Shown here piece by piece: positions 39,992 through 48,338 of a stretch of 64,000 nucleotides of DNA (position 1 is its first letter; each line of letters opens with the position of its first letter). Source of the DNA: Endozoicomonas euniceicola. GTDB taxonomy: Bacteria; Pseudomonadota; Gammaproteobacteria; Pseudomonadales; Endozoicomonadaceae. A program made the position numbers and the translations under genes. Where the stretch lies: positions 4,155,001 through 4,219,000 of the forward strand of contig NZ_CP103300.1 of the NCBI RefSeq assembly GCF_025562755.1, given 5' to 3'. The notes under the pieces are model-generated. The model was not told the DNA's origin. It ran no database searches and was given only the letters and a program-made list of their open reading frames with translations.

Positions 39992-40028
39992 TTGCTGTCA
40001 CCATCAGAATTCTGGCCGGTGACAGCAA
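39992..40028. repeat. Perfect 11-bp inverted repeat between T4 and darP
   Basis: ttgctgtcacc (39992-40002) and ggtgacagcaa (40018-40028) are exact inverted copies with a 15-base loop. There is no T-run directly after. It could end T4 transcription, act as an operator for darP, or be a short mobile repeat; the sequence alone does not decide. Confidence 0.5.
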
Positions 40029-40082
40029 CCGTATTTCCATAGCTACAGTGATCGCTACAGCGATAGTTAAAGTGAATGTGTA

Positions 40083-40607
40083 ATGTCTGAACAGAAATTT
40101 GACGAATTTGGCGACCCTATTGAGGAGATCATTTACGTCAGCCGTGCCGAGCTCAAGCGTGATATGCAAGAGCTCAAAGATATGGGCGAACGGTTGATGG
40201 AAATGAAACCGTCACTGCTGGATAAACTGCCTCTGGGCGACCGCCTGCGAGCCGCCCTTGATGAGAGCAAGCGCATCAAAAGCCATAATGCCCGAAAGCG
40301 CCACCTGGGCTTCATTGGCAAACTGATGCAGGACGAAGACCTTGAACCCATCAAGGAACTGCTCAGCCGCCTTGATGCCACCAGTGAGGAGTTTAACCGC
40401 CGTTTTCATCAGCTGGAACGCTGGCGCGACCGCCTGGTCAGTGGTGACAACAAGGTTCTGACGGAGTATCTGGAACAGTACCCGGAAGCCGACCACCAGC
40501 ACATTCGTCAGCTGGTGCGCAATGCGAAAAAAGAAGCTGAGCAAAACAAACCGCCTGCCGCAGCCCGCAAACTGTTCAAATACCTGCGCGAAGTGGACGA
40601 GCTATAA
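40083..40607 (+). CDS. darP: Ribosome biogenesis protein DarP (YjgA family)
   Basis: 174 residues, the usual length of the YjgA/DUF615 family, with an acidic N-terminus (FDEFGDPIEEI), the family motif VSRAELKRDMQ, and the helical RHLGFIGKLM and RWRDRLVSGD stretches. DarP acts on late 50S subunit maturation and is cytoplasmic. Its stop overlaps the stop of the convergent phosphodiesterase gene by six bases (40602-40607). It marks the return from the toxin array to ordinary chromosome. Confidence 0.93.
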   Translation: MSEQKFDEFGDPIEEIIYVSRAELKRDMQELKDMGERLMEMKPSLLDKLPLGDRLRAALDESKRIKSHNARKRHLGFIGKLMQDEDLEPIKELLSRLDATSEEFNRRFHQLERWRDRLVSGDNKVLTEYLEQYPEADHQHIRQLVRNAKKEAEQNKPPAAARKLFKYLREVDEL

Positions 40608-41330
40608 GCATCGCTCCAGGTTCCGGGGACAGTCTGAAAAAACACCGTCCACCTGCCAGCTCTTTAGCCTGCTAAGGAGCTGCGTATCGTTTACGGTATA
40701 ACAGTAAAGCTCATACCCACCCGCTTTCACGGCTTTAGCGCCAGCTTCTGTCAGCTTCTCAGCATTCACGTGAATGCTCACAGCCCCCACCTGTTGCGCC
40801 TTATGGCTCCAGCTTCGGGACAAGGTTTCAAACAGGCAGCCAATCCGGTGTTCAGAACGCCCTCTGAATAAAACCAGCGCCTTATGGTTAAAACTGGAAA
40901 CCAGTAACTTCTCCGCTGGAAAGTCGGCCTGCTCTAAAGCAGTGATCACCTGCCCAACCAGCCGGTGCAGGTCACAGCGATTAGGTTTTAACTCCAGATT
41001 CAACCCCAGGCCCAGCTCTTTTATCAGGCTCAACGTTTCATCCAGCTCAGGAACCTTCTCCCCACACCAGTGTTCGGAGTGCCAGCTGCCAGCATCCAGC
41101 GATTTAATCGCCGCCAGAGTCTGTTTCTTCAGGTGACCACGACCATTAGTCGTTCGATTCAGGCGGGGGTCATGGAACATCACGGCCGTCCCATCCCCCA
41201 GCAAGGTGACATCCAGCTCAATCCATTCCAGCCCCAGCTCTGCCGCTTTGCGAATGCCTGCCAGCGTATTTTCAGGTGCCAGACTTGCCACCCCCCGATG
41301 ACCAATCATTTCACTCATCAACAGGCCCAT
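40602..41330 (-). CDS. ugpQ: Glycerophosphodiester phosphodiesterase (UgpQ-like)
   Basis: 242 residues with the GDPD hallmark residues: IGHRG near the start, PENT, the metal ligands in ELDVTLLGDG, and FHDPRLNRTTNG. It hydrolyses glycerophosphodiesters to glycerol-3-phosphate and an alcohol; with no signal peptide it is probably the cytoplasmic UgpQ type. The upstream start used here (MGLLMSEMIGHRG) has three possible Met codons; family members often begin just before the IGHRG motif. The methyltransferase gene lies upstream on the same strand, 36 bp away, and may be co-transcribed. Confidence 0.88.
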   Translation of the reverse strand: MGLLMSEMIGHRGVASLAPENTLAGIRKAAELGLEWIELDVTLLGDGTAVMFHDPRLNRTTNGRGHLKKQTLAAIKSLDAGSWHSEHWCGEKVPELDETLSLIKELGLGLNLELKPNRCDLHRLVGQVITALEQADFPAEKLLVSSFNHKALVLFRGRSEHRIGCLFETLSRSWSHKAQQVGAVSIHVNAEKLTEAGAKAVKAGGYELYCYTVNDTQLLSRLKSWQVDGVFSDCPRNLERCL

Positions 41331-41366
41331 GCTATTTCCCTGTGTAAAAAATCTTAAGCGTCAACA

Positions 41367-42185
41367 TTAACAGGGTTTTCTTCCAGCGCAATGGACAAAC
41401 CTTGGCAGGGACACAACGCTGTCCGGCTCGTTGCAGAACCGCCTTAAGTCATTCAACAGCTCACGAAACTCATCCTTTTCCAGCAACCCTTCTTCCAAAA
41501 GCCCTTTTCCCAGAGCCTCCATCGTCAGAGGGACAAACTGTTTGCCTTCACCTTCCAGATAAACCAGGTTTTCCACTTCAACGTTGATACGCAAAAACTT
41601 CTGTTTCCGTACTATGGAGGGCAGCCACCGACCACAATCTGAATGTCCGCCACGAACATCAATAATCTGCCCCAGCAGCCCGGCACTCTTTTGATAAGCC
41701 GCATTATCGGGCCAGCAATACTGACCTTCGCAATCAATGGTCTGTGCGACAAACAATCCTCCCGGTTTCAGATACCGGGTTAATTTTTGAATGGCTGCTT
41801 CCGGGTCAGGAAGGTGTTCCAGAATAAGGCGGCAATAAACCAGATCGAACGATTGATTAAAAGCCAGCTCATCCGCTTCAAGATCAAGCACCTTAAAGTC
41901 CAGCCCCCGGATACCCGCAAACTTTTTTCGTGCCAGCTCTATGGATTCTGCATCCATGTCAAAGCCTGTCACAAAACCACCCTCTCCCAGAAGCCCCCGT
42001 AAATGACCGGTAATTGCACCTGCACCACAGCCCGCCTCAAGGCAACTCATCCCTTCGCTGATACCTTGTGACATAAGGAATTTCTGACTTGAAGGCCAGC
42101 TCAGGCGGGTCAATATCTCCAGCCGGGAAGACCCCAGAACGCCATGAACAAATGCATAGTGTAACCCTCCCGATGACTCTGCCAT
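41367..42185 (-). CDS. Class I SAM-dependent methyltransferase
   Basis: 272 residues. Motif I is LEAGCGAGAITGHL (about residue 50), the acidic end of strand 2 is GFDMDAESIELA, and the later motifs are FDLVYCRLILEHLPDPE and LKPGGLFVAQ. This is a classical Rossmann-type methyltransferase of the UbiE/Methyltransf_11 kind. The C-terminal ~80 residues are less typical and may set the substrate, which cannot be named. It is transcribed away from the FGGY kinase gene across a 181-bp intergenic region (42186-42366) that should hold both promoters. Confidence 0.8.
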   Translation of the reverse strand: MAESSGGLHYAFVHGVLGSSRLEILTRLSWPSSQKFLMSQGISEGMSCLEAGCGAGAITGHLRGLLGEGGFVTGFDMDAESIELARKKFAGIRGLDFKVLDLEADELAFNQSFDLVYCRLILEHLPDPEAAIQKLTRYLKPGGLFVAQTIDCEGQYCWPDNAAYQKSAGLLGQIIDVRGGHSDCGRWLPSIVRKQKFLRINVEVENLVYLEGEGKQFVPLTMEALGKGLLEEGLLEKDEFRELLNDLRRFCNEPDSVVSLPRFVHCAGRKPC

Positions 42186-42366
42186 TTTGTTACCAACCCT
42201 GTTGTATTTGGAAAATGTATTTAGAAAGTTAGAAAATCACTACAAAGCTATCAATAGAAGCTATTAATAAGGTACTTACTGTAGAAGTCAGATACAGAGT
42301 AGATCATCCGGAGCTACTTTTTTGTCTATGCTGGAAATCATCCCAATCAGGCAACAGGTAACCCCG

Positions 42367-43974
42367 ATGGATGACATACTGCTCAGTATCGACGTAGGAA
42401 GCGGCAGTCTGCGCTGTGCACTGGTCACCACTGAAGGAAAAATTCTGGCGCAGCAGAAACACGCTATTCGTTGCTGGAACCCAGCTGGGAAAATGGGCTT
42501 TTCATCGGATGATATCTGGAGCAATCTGGTCGACACCATCAAGAACCTGATCTCACTGTCCAACTATGAACCCGATTCCATACGGGGCATCGGGCTTGAT
42601 GCCACCGCCTCCCTGCTGTTTCTTACGGCTGACATGAAACCCATTGCCCTGCCCGATAATTCGGAGTGCGACGTGTATGGCTGGATGGATCACAGAGCAC
42701 TGCCACAATCAGAACAGTTTTCTGCCGTCATGCACCGTACCGGCAACCATCAGAGAATGATTCCGGAAACCCACATTGCGCGGGCACTCTGGTTGAAACA
42801 AAGTCACCCGGAACTCTGGAAGCAATGCTACTGCATCATTGACCTGAGTGATTACCTGGTCTGGAAACTGACTGACGAACTCATCTGGACCAACGGCTCA
42901 CTTTCCCGTCGTTTTGACGAACAGTTACTGGAAGCAGTGGACTTTACCGATGTTAAAGAGCGCTTTCACGGTATTCATCTGCCCATTGGCGCTGCGGTTG
43001 GCGAAGGGCTCTGCAAAACGGCTGCAATCTCTTTAAAGCTGCCTGTCGGCGTACCGGTGGCCAGCGCCATCATCGACGGGTATGGCGGCACACTCTCTAC
43101 GATCCTGTCCCGCAGTAAGAACGAACCCGTTAACCCTCCTGAAACAGCCCTTAAGCGACTGAGCATGATCGTCGGAACGTCGACCATTTATATCGCCACC
43201 AGTCGCGAGCCTCAAAACATTTACGGAACCTGGGGCCCTTCTCCATCAGTGCTGCCTGACCTTTACCACAATGCCGTCGGGCAGAGTGCTGCCGGCATTC
43301 TGCTGGATTACATTCTTGCCAATCACCCTGCACACGAACTCGCCTGCAATAAGGCAAGACAAAAGGGGCTGAGCATCACCGCCTATCTGAATGTACAGCT
43401 TGAAAAGATGGCGGGAGAACAGCCTGTCGCCTGCCTGGCTGAAAACATTCATATGCTGCCCTACTATGCTGGCAACCGAACGCCCAGAATGGACATGACC
43501 CTGGTAGGAATGATCAGCGGATTAAAACTGGATAACAGTGAAGGCAACCTGGCATTACATTACCTCTGCACCATTCAGGCTCTGGCGCTTGGCGCACGAC
43601 ACAATATTGAAACCCTGATCTGTGCAGGTTATGAGTTTGACCTTCTGACTCCGGCAGGCGGGCTGGCGAAAAACCCGCTGTTTCTGGCAGAACACTGTAA
43701 TGCGACCGGGCTGCCTGCTGCCATTCCAGAGCAACCCGACGCGATGTTGTTATCCGGGGCAATGACGGCAGGACTGGCTGCCAAATTGTTCTCTGACTGG
43801 ACTCATGCTATCCAGTCAGTCAGTCGTTACGAACAGATCATTAATCCTGACCCGGAGCTGGCGGACTATTACGAAAGAAAATATTGTGTTTTTCTGGAGA
43901 TGCACGAAGACCAGATGAAATACAGGAAGATAATGGCGACAGCTCTGAACACGACAAAAAATTCAGTTTTTTGA
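42367..43974 (+). CDS. FGGY-family carbohydrate kinase (D-ribulokinase-like)
   Basis: 536 residues from the ATG at 42367, which is preceded by aggta and starts right before the ATP-binding strand (DILLSIDVGSGSLRCAL) as in relatives. Frames from TTG 42322 or ATG 42328 are possible and would add 13-15 residues. Other family marks are IGLDATAS, GWMDHRA, IDLSDYLVWKLT, a glycine-rich VGQSAAGILLDY, and a second nucleotide-binding stretch near AGGLAKNPLFL. The WMDHRA motif places it in the ribulokinase/FGGY branch, so a pentulose such as ribulose is a likely substrate. No sugar transporter or isomerase lies near it. Confidence 0.82.
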   Translation: MDDILLSIDVGSGSLRCALVTTEGKILAQQKHAIRCWNPAGKMGFSSDDIWSNLVDTIKNLISLSNYEPDSIRGIGLDATASLLFLTADMKPIALPDNSECDVYGWMDHRALPQSEQFSAVMHRTGNHQRMIPETHIARALWLKQSHPELWKQCYCIIDLSDYLVWKLTDELIWTNGSLSRRFDEQLLEAVDFTDVKERFHGIHLPIGAAVGEGLCKTAAISLKLPVGVPVASAIIDGYGGTLSTILSRSKNEPVNPPETALKRLSMIVGTSTIYIATSREPQNIYGTWGPSPSVLPDLYHNAVGQSAAGILLDYILANHPAHELACNKARQKGLSITAYLNVQLEKMAGEQPVACLAENIHMLPYYAGNRTPRMDMTLVGMISGLKLDNSEGNLALHYLCTIQALALGARHNIETLICAGYEFDLLTPAGGLAKNPLFLAEHCNATGLPAAIPEQPDAMLLSGAMTAGLAAKLFSDWTHAIQSVSRYEQIINPDPELADYYERKYCVFLEMHEDQMKYRKIMATALNTTKNSVF

Positions 43975-44064
43975 CAAGGCGCAGCGGGTTAGTGACAACG
44001 GTTGTTTTTCTGTATCTATCGAAGCAGAATTAACAAGCCCTTTCAGCGTACGGTGAAAATAATA

Positions 44065-45564
44065 ATGAAAAAAACACTCGCACTGTCTATGACATTACCG
44101 GTGATGGCTGCCTTGCAGACACCGTTTTTTATCAGCGCCGCCAGCGCCCATGGCTGGAGTGAATTTCCTCCGGCCCGACAGGCGGTCTGCTATGACCAGG
44201 GGGGCATCTGGAGTGGCACGCCGCCGAGCCCGGGCTGTGCCCAGGCGAAAGCGATATCCGGAAGCTTCCCGTTTGTTCAGCGTAATGAGTACGCTAAGAA
44301 TATTAATGACTACAACAATATGCAGGCCGTACGCAGCGCCATTCCGGACGGTACGCTCTGTTATGCCAATGATGATAAAAAAGCGGGCATGGGCGTGGCT
44401 CATTCCGGCTGGACCCGGACCGAAGTAAAAGCGGGCACCTTTGAATTTGTGTTTAATGCCACGGCTCCCCACAACCCGTCGTTCTGGCAGTTTTATCTGA
44501 CCAAACCCAATGCGGATCTGTCGAAAAAACTGGCCTGGGGCGACCTTGAACTGATTCAGGAAGTGGGCAATGTGCCGGTGGTGGCTGGTAAGTACCGGAT
44601 GGATGTAACCATTCCTGAAAGTCGTTCTGGTAATGCCATTCTTTATACGCGCTGGCAGCGGGATGATTCGGCGGGTGAAGGTTTTTATAATTGCAGCGAT
44701 ATTGCGATTATCAATGACAACAACGCCCCGGACCCTGAACCCAAACAGCCTTACCTGGTGCAGGGCAACGCCTTTATTCCACAAAATATCAGCCTTGACT
44801 CAGCCGCGGTGGGTAAGGTGGTGAATTATACCGTGCTTAATCAGAATGCCGAGCGCCATGCGTCCTTCTCGGTCGCTATTACCGACAGCAATAAAGACGA
44901 CTGGGATCGTCTGCTAGCGTCCGAAGTGAACGGCTGGTATGAGGCCAATTACAATGGTGATGTCTTTATTGGGCGCTGGCATGATGAAATGAGTCATTAC
45001 ATGTATTTCCGCAATGACTTACACGGTAACTACTTTAACTCCAGGGATGCCGGATTCTCCGGGCAATTCAGCATTACCGATGCCATTGCTTTACAGGCTG
45101 TGATTACGCCGAAGGTGCTTAAACCTCTGGAAAATGCCAGTGTCGTCCATGGCGATTATGTGGTGCTTACGCCATCTGACAGTAATGGTCATCAGGCCGA
45201 CGCCCAGTGGCAGCAAACCAGCGGAACCACTGTGCAAACCACCACCGACGCTAACCAGCAGCTGCTGATTGATACTTCCACCCTGCCCAACGCGCGCCAT
45301 GAGCTGACCTTCCAGCTGGCTCTGAGCAGCAATAGTGTCAGTGATGATGAAGTGTATTCCTTTGTTGTCCAGCCTTCCGGATCGAACGACTCGGGTGGTG
45401 ATGACTCGGGTGGTAGTGATGATTCCGGTGTCGCGTCGTGGAGTGCCGCCAAAGCCTATGCTCAGGGCGATGTGGTCAGCCACGCTGGCAAAACCTGGAC
45501 AGCCCAGTGGTGGACTCAGGGCGAGGAGCCGGGCACAACCGGTGACTGGGGCGCCTGGCGCTGA
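44065..45564 (+). CDS. gbpA: Secreted GbpA-like chitin-active lytic polysaccharide monooxygenase (AA10) with CBM5/12
   Basis: 499 residues from the ATG at 44065; the longer frame from 44002 is not needed because the signal peptide begins at MKKTLALSMTL. Cleavage after ISAASA leaves His1 of HGWSEFPPARQAVCY, the copper-binding histidine brace residue of AA10 enzymes. The AA10 domain covers roughly the first 190 mature residues and contains the second brace His in the MGVAHSGW stretch. Central GbpA-type domains follow, then a Ser/Gly/Asp linker (DSGGDDSGGSDDSG) and a C-terminal chitin-binding module with WSAAKAYAQGDVVSHAGKTW and WWTQGEEPG. It would oxidatively cleave chitin or bind GlcNAc-rich surfaces such as mucus, as GbpA of Vibrio cholerae does. 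It is a single gene with its own terminator. Confidence 0.9.
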   Translation: MKKTLALSMTLPVMAALQTPFFISAASAHGWSEFPPARQAVCYDQGGIWSGTPPSPGCAQAKAISGSFPFVQRNEYAKNINDYNNMQAVRSAIPDGTLCYANDDKKAGMGVAHSGWTRTEVKAGTFEFVFNATAPHNPSFWQFYLTKPNADLSKKLAWGDLELIQEVGNVPVVAGKYRMDVTIPESRSGNAILYTRWQRDDSAGEGFYNCSDIAIINDNNAPDPEPKQPYLVQGNAFIPQNISLDSAAVGKVVNYTVLNQNAERHASFSVAITDSNKDDWDRLLASEVNGWYEANYNGDVFIGRWHDEMSHYMYFRNDLHGNYFNSRDAGFSGQFSITDAIALQAVITPKVLKPLENASVVHGDYVVLTPSDSNGHQADAQWQQTSGTTVQTTTDANQQLLIDTSTLPNARHELTFQLALSSNSVSDDEVYSFVVQPSGSNDSGGDDSGGSDDSGVASWSAAKAYAQGDVVSHAGKTWTAQWWTQGEEPGTTGDWGAWR

Positions 45565-45594
45565 TTGAGTGAATCAGTCTGTCGTTTTCATCCG

Positions 45595-45614
45595 TAACGG
45601 CAGACGCCGTTTTA
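45595..45614 (+). terminator. Rho-independent terminator of the LPMO gene
   Basis: aacggc-agac-gccgtt is a perfect 6-bp GC-rich stem with a tetraloop, followed directly by a short T-tract (tttta), 30 bp after the stop codon. Confidence 0.6.
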
Positions 45615-45620
45615 TCCCAT

Positions 45621-45648
45621 CGTCATCCCCGCCTGCGCGGGGATGACG
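45621..45648. repeat. REP-like palindrome
   Basis: cgtcatccccgc and gcggggatgacg are perfect 12-bp inverted arms with a 4-base loop. Palindromes of this type (cgtcatccccgc) recur in many proteobacterial genomes. Only one copy was noticed here. The following stretch to 45946, about 300 bp, holds no gene that could be recognised. Confidence 0.6.
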
Positions 45649-45946
45649 GAGGTGCTGGTATGTTATTCAGTACTGCTACCCTAAGTTACCCTTCCCCCTG
45701 CCAACGTTAACCCGTCGTAATTTGATTTATGTCTATATATGATGCGCTTTTGACCTATTGATCCTTTCTTTTTGTAGTGGCTTGAGATAATTTTCATCAA
45801 AAATATTTGACTGAAAAGCCTTACAGACGATGCAGTAGACGACAAGGCGTTTATTTTTTTGAGCGAATATAGATAAAGTTCTGGTTATTTCTCAGGTATA
45901 TCGCTAATAGCCAGTCCCATAAACATTGCAGACTCTTTATAACCGT

Positions 45947-47669
45947 CATTCACCACCCTATTCAGGAATAAATTTCTTGGTACGTTGAGCCCAAAATAAA
46001 AATGATCGTCGATTGCCTCTCTGATATTCCAACCATGTGTTTCTCCGTCCCGTTAACCGACAGCACATGAATCCCATCAAAGCACAGGAAAACCCATCTG
46101 CCCGTTGGGTTCTGGGCTGGTTTCTTCTTCATGTCCGGGAACGTTCGGCTCTGCCTTTTCAGTTCATAGCGGATTCGATGCTGAATTGCAGCATAGACCA
46201 TAAGACAGAGTGTCATCACCATTAACAGGGCCTCAATACGCTCAGGTTTTTTGAGATACAGTGAAGACACCAGAAAATCAGGGCTCTTCAGGAAGCGAAA
46301 ACCTCTCTCAACCTGCTGCTGGGATTTATACGTCCTCAGTAGTTCGCCAGCGTCAAGCCGGACTGTATCTGTATCGTTGGTTGCCAGAACAAAACAACCC
46401 AACGATGCTTCTGCATCACGACGAGTCTGTACAGCAACCGTGCAGGAGCCTGTCACATAATATTCATAGTGGTCGGGAACCGTCCCATCAGCAGGACGGC
46501 CTTTGGTTTTATAGCAGGGACTCTCGATGATCTCAGGTTCAGCCTGGCAGTATACGGACTGTTTTTGCCATAGCTTGAAAGCTTCCATGGCATCCGATTC
46601 GCAACAGAATGGCTTCTTGCCCAATTTCTCAAGTTCCTTGAACTCCTTCAGGGACTTTTTCTGCATACGCCTTGTCAGTGTCTTCTGTTCTGTTTTCTGG
46701 CTTTGATTATTTCGAAACAGTACCCAACGTTGTACGACACCTGCATAGTCAGACAGAGTCTCTACAGATTCGTAATGCTCAAACCCTTCAACCTCAACCA
46801 TTGAGCGCAATGGCGCACTTTGAACCAGTTCTTTGGCTGCACCAATGTTGAGAGGAACTCTGGAGATAAACAACTGATCCTGCTGACTCAGTTCCTGAAC
46901 GGTTTCAGCCACATACAATGCAGCATCACCGATGAAGTAACGGGCATTCAGTGCCGCCTTGAAGCTCTTTATATGCTCAGAAACCACTTGTTTGAAACTG
47001 GTCTTGTCCGTCACATTACCGCTGGCTGCTTTCATAAACATCGGAATGCCTGCCCGGTTTTCGGTCAGCAGGAGCAATATGGCCTGGTTCAGGTCAGGAC
47101 GATGATCTCGGCTGTAGCCCTTGCAAAGCCTGATGCAATTGAGGTCCTCGTCACTTACTTCCTCCTCGCTGTTATAACGGCCATCGACGTGAAATCCTGT
47201 GCCATCAAGGTTGAGTGCATCACATGGCAATTTGAGATGCGTAGCCACCTTGATAGCCAGCTCAAAATAGACTTTACTGACACCCAGTTCAAACAGTTCA
47301 TCCAGTGTTCTTCCAAGAACTTTGTCGTTTATGTGTTCGGGCTCAATCCCCTCTCTGATCAGTTTATCGAGGGGTTTATTGGAGAAGAACTGAGGGAACA
47401 TGTGGAGAGACTGCCCCGTAAAGCCGAGGCCATTGATAATCATCGCGACAACGGCCTCACCGTGGGAGATGTTCCATTCGTCAGATACTTTGGGCGCGCG
47501 CCTGTCGATATGGTCGGCAATGCCCAGCTCTTTGCACATTCCAGCCACTAGACCGAGATGATCCATGACCTGAGAGTGGTATTGAATAGGAGGCATAACA
47601 AGGCTTCTTGATATTTGCTTATCTGATAGATAGCAGGTATTAGGAAAATGTCATGTTGGGTGGTGAATG
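45947..47669. mobile_element. IS1634-family insertion sequence
   Basis: A single transposase gene is bounded by 12-bp perfect inverted ends, cattcaccaccc at 45947-45958 and gggtggtgaatg at 47658-47669, giving about 1.72 kb. Flanking bases do not show a clear target duplication. The right end lies inside the first codons of the neighbouring tnpA frame. Confidence 0.75.
45962..47596 (-). CDS. IS1634-family transposase
   Basis: 544 residues, full length for the family. The N-terminal part (MDHLGLVAGMCKELGIADHI) is the DUF4277-type domain of IS1634 transposases. DDE candidates are the Asp in LNLDGTGFHVDG, the Asp in YFIGDAALYVAE and the Glu in QQQVERGFRFLK. The gene fills the element and looks intact, so it may be active. 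A long antisense frame (46820-47551) is only its shadow. Confidence 0.85.
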   Translation of the reverse strand: MPPIQYHSQVMDHLGLVAGMCKELGIADHIDRRAPKVSDEWNISHGEAVVAMIINGLGFTGQSLHMFPQFFSNKPLDKLIREGIEPEHINDKVLGRTLDELFELGVSKVYFELAIKVATHLKLPCDALNLDGTGFHVDGRYNSEEEVSDEDLNCIRLCKGYSRDHRPDLNQAILLLLTENRAGIPMFMKAASGNVTDKTSFKQVVSEHIKSFKAALNARYFIGDAALYVAETVQELSQQDQLFISRVPLNIGAAKELVQSAPLRSMVEVEGFEHYESVETLSDYAGVVQRWVLFRNNQSQKTEQKTLTRRMQKKSLKEFKELEKLGKKPFCCESDAMEAFKLWQKQSVYCQAEPEIIESPCYKTKGRPADGTVPDHYEYYVTGSCTVAVQTRRDAEASLGCFVLATNDTDTVRLDAGELLRTYKSQQQVERGFRFLKSPDFLVSSLYLKKPERIEALLMVMTLCLMVYAAIQHRIRYELKRQSRTFPDMKKKPAQNPTGRWVFLCFDGIHVLSVNGTEKHMVGISERQSTIIFILGSTYQEIYS

Positions 47670-48091
47670 TCGGCAATAAAGATTTGCTTAAAGGGTATCT
47701 TCGCAAACGACATAGCGTTACCAAGCTGGTTGTTCATTTGGTGTTCACGACAAAGTACAGACGAAAGCTTTTTGATGGCTATATGATCAAGCAGTTACGG
47801 GAGTCGTTCGAGAGTGCATGTGAAAAACTGGAATGCCAGTTACTTGAAATGGATGGCGAAAAAGATCACGTACACCTGTTGGTGGCCTACCCACCAAAAC
47901 TGGCTATCAGTGTCATGGTAAATAATCTCAAATCAACATCATCAAGACGGTTGCGAATGCTGAATACCCACCTTACTGCTCAGAGCAAAGCAGGCTTAAT
48001 GTGGTCAAGGTCTTACTTTGCTTGCAGTGCTGGCGGTGCAACTATCGAGACTCTGAAGGACTACGTTAATAGCCAGAGTACACCAGATTGA
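47648..48091 (+). CDS. tnpA: IS200/IS605-family transposase TnpA (Y1 HUH)
   Basis: Typical REP-associated/IS200 type single-strand transposase: TKLVVHLVFTTKYRRKLF at the start, the metal-binding HUH motif in KDHVHLLVAYPP, and the catalytic Tyr in LKDYVNSQ near the C-terminus. Family members are about 130-145 residues and begin near RHSVTKLV. Here the first codons (MSCWVVNVG) come from the right end of the IS1634 element, so the native start was replaced when that element inserted, and a GTG or ATG inside the IS end must now serve. Confidence 0.82.
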   Translation: MSCWVVNVGNKDLLKGYLRKRHSVTKLVVHLVFTTKYRRKLFDGYMIKQLRESFESACEKLECQLLEMDGEKDHVHLLVAYPPKLAISVMVNNLKSTSSRRLRMLNTHLTAQSKAGLMWSRSYFACSAGGATIETLKDYVNSQSTPD

Positions 48092-48095
48092 TGGC

Positions 48096-48146
48096 GGAAG
48101 GCTCTGCGCCTTCCCGTCTTATATCCCCGCCCGCATTGGGCGAGGG
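48096..48146 (+). other. Hairpins after tnpA, possible IS200/IS605 end structure
   Basis: ggaaggc (48096) pairs with gccttcc (48108-48114), and an imperfect hairpin ccccgcccgcattgggcgaggg (48125-48146) follows. Such subterminal hairpins are recognised by TnpA in IS200/IS605 elements. Whether they are the right end of a tnpA-only element or the tnpA-tnpB junction cannot be said. Confidence 0.35.
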
Positions 48147-48338
48147 TTTACGACGATTTTGCTAAACCGACATCCGTAATTTCAAGCTATGAAGAAAAAT
48201 CAAATAGGTAGTGGGGCAAACCTGATATTTTGTAGTTGTTTGCTAAAATACGGCGTATGCCGTATTTATCATAGAGCGATATGAAAATGTGCTCCACACC
48301 AGTTCACTGCCCTAAATGTGGTGGTAATGACGTTAAAA

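Noticed and set aside
39954..40169. 71-codon minus-strand frame between T4 and darP
   Set aside because: It overlaps the darP start on the other strand and an inverted repeat; no RBS and no homologue recognised.
46820..47551. 243-codon plus-strand frame
   Set aside because: It is antisense to the IS1634 transposase, whose DDE motifs are clear on the minus strand.
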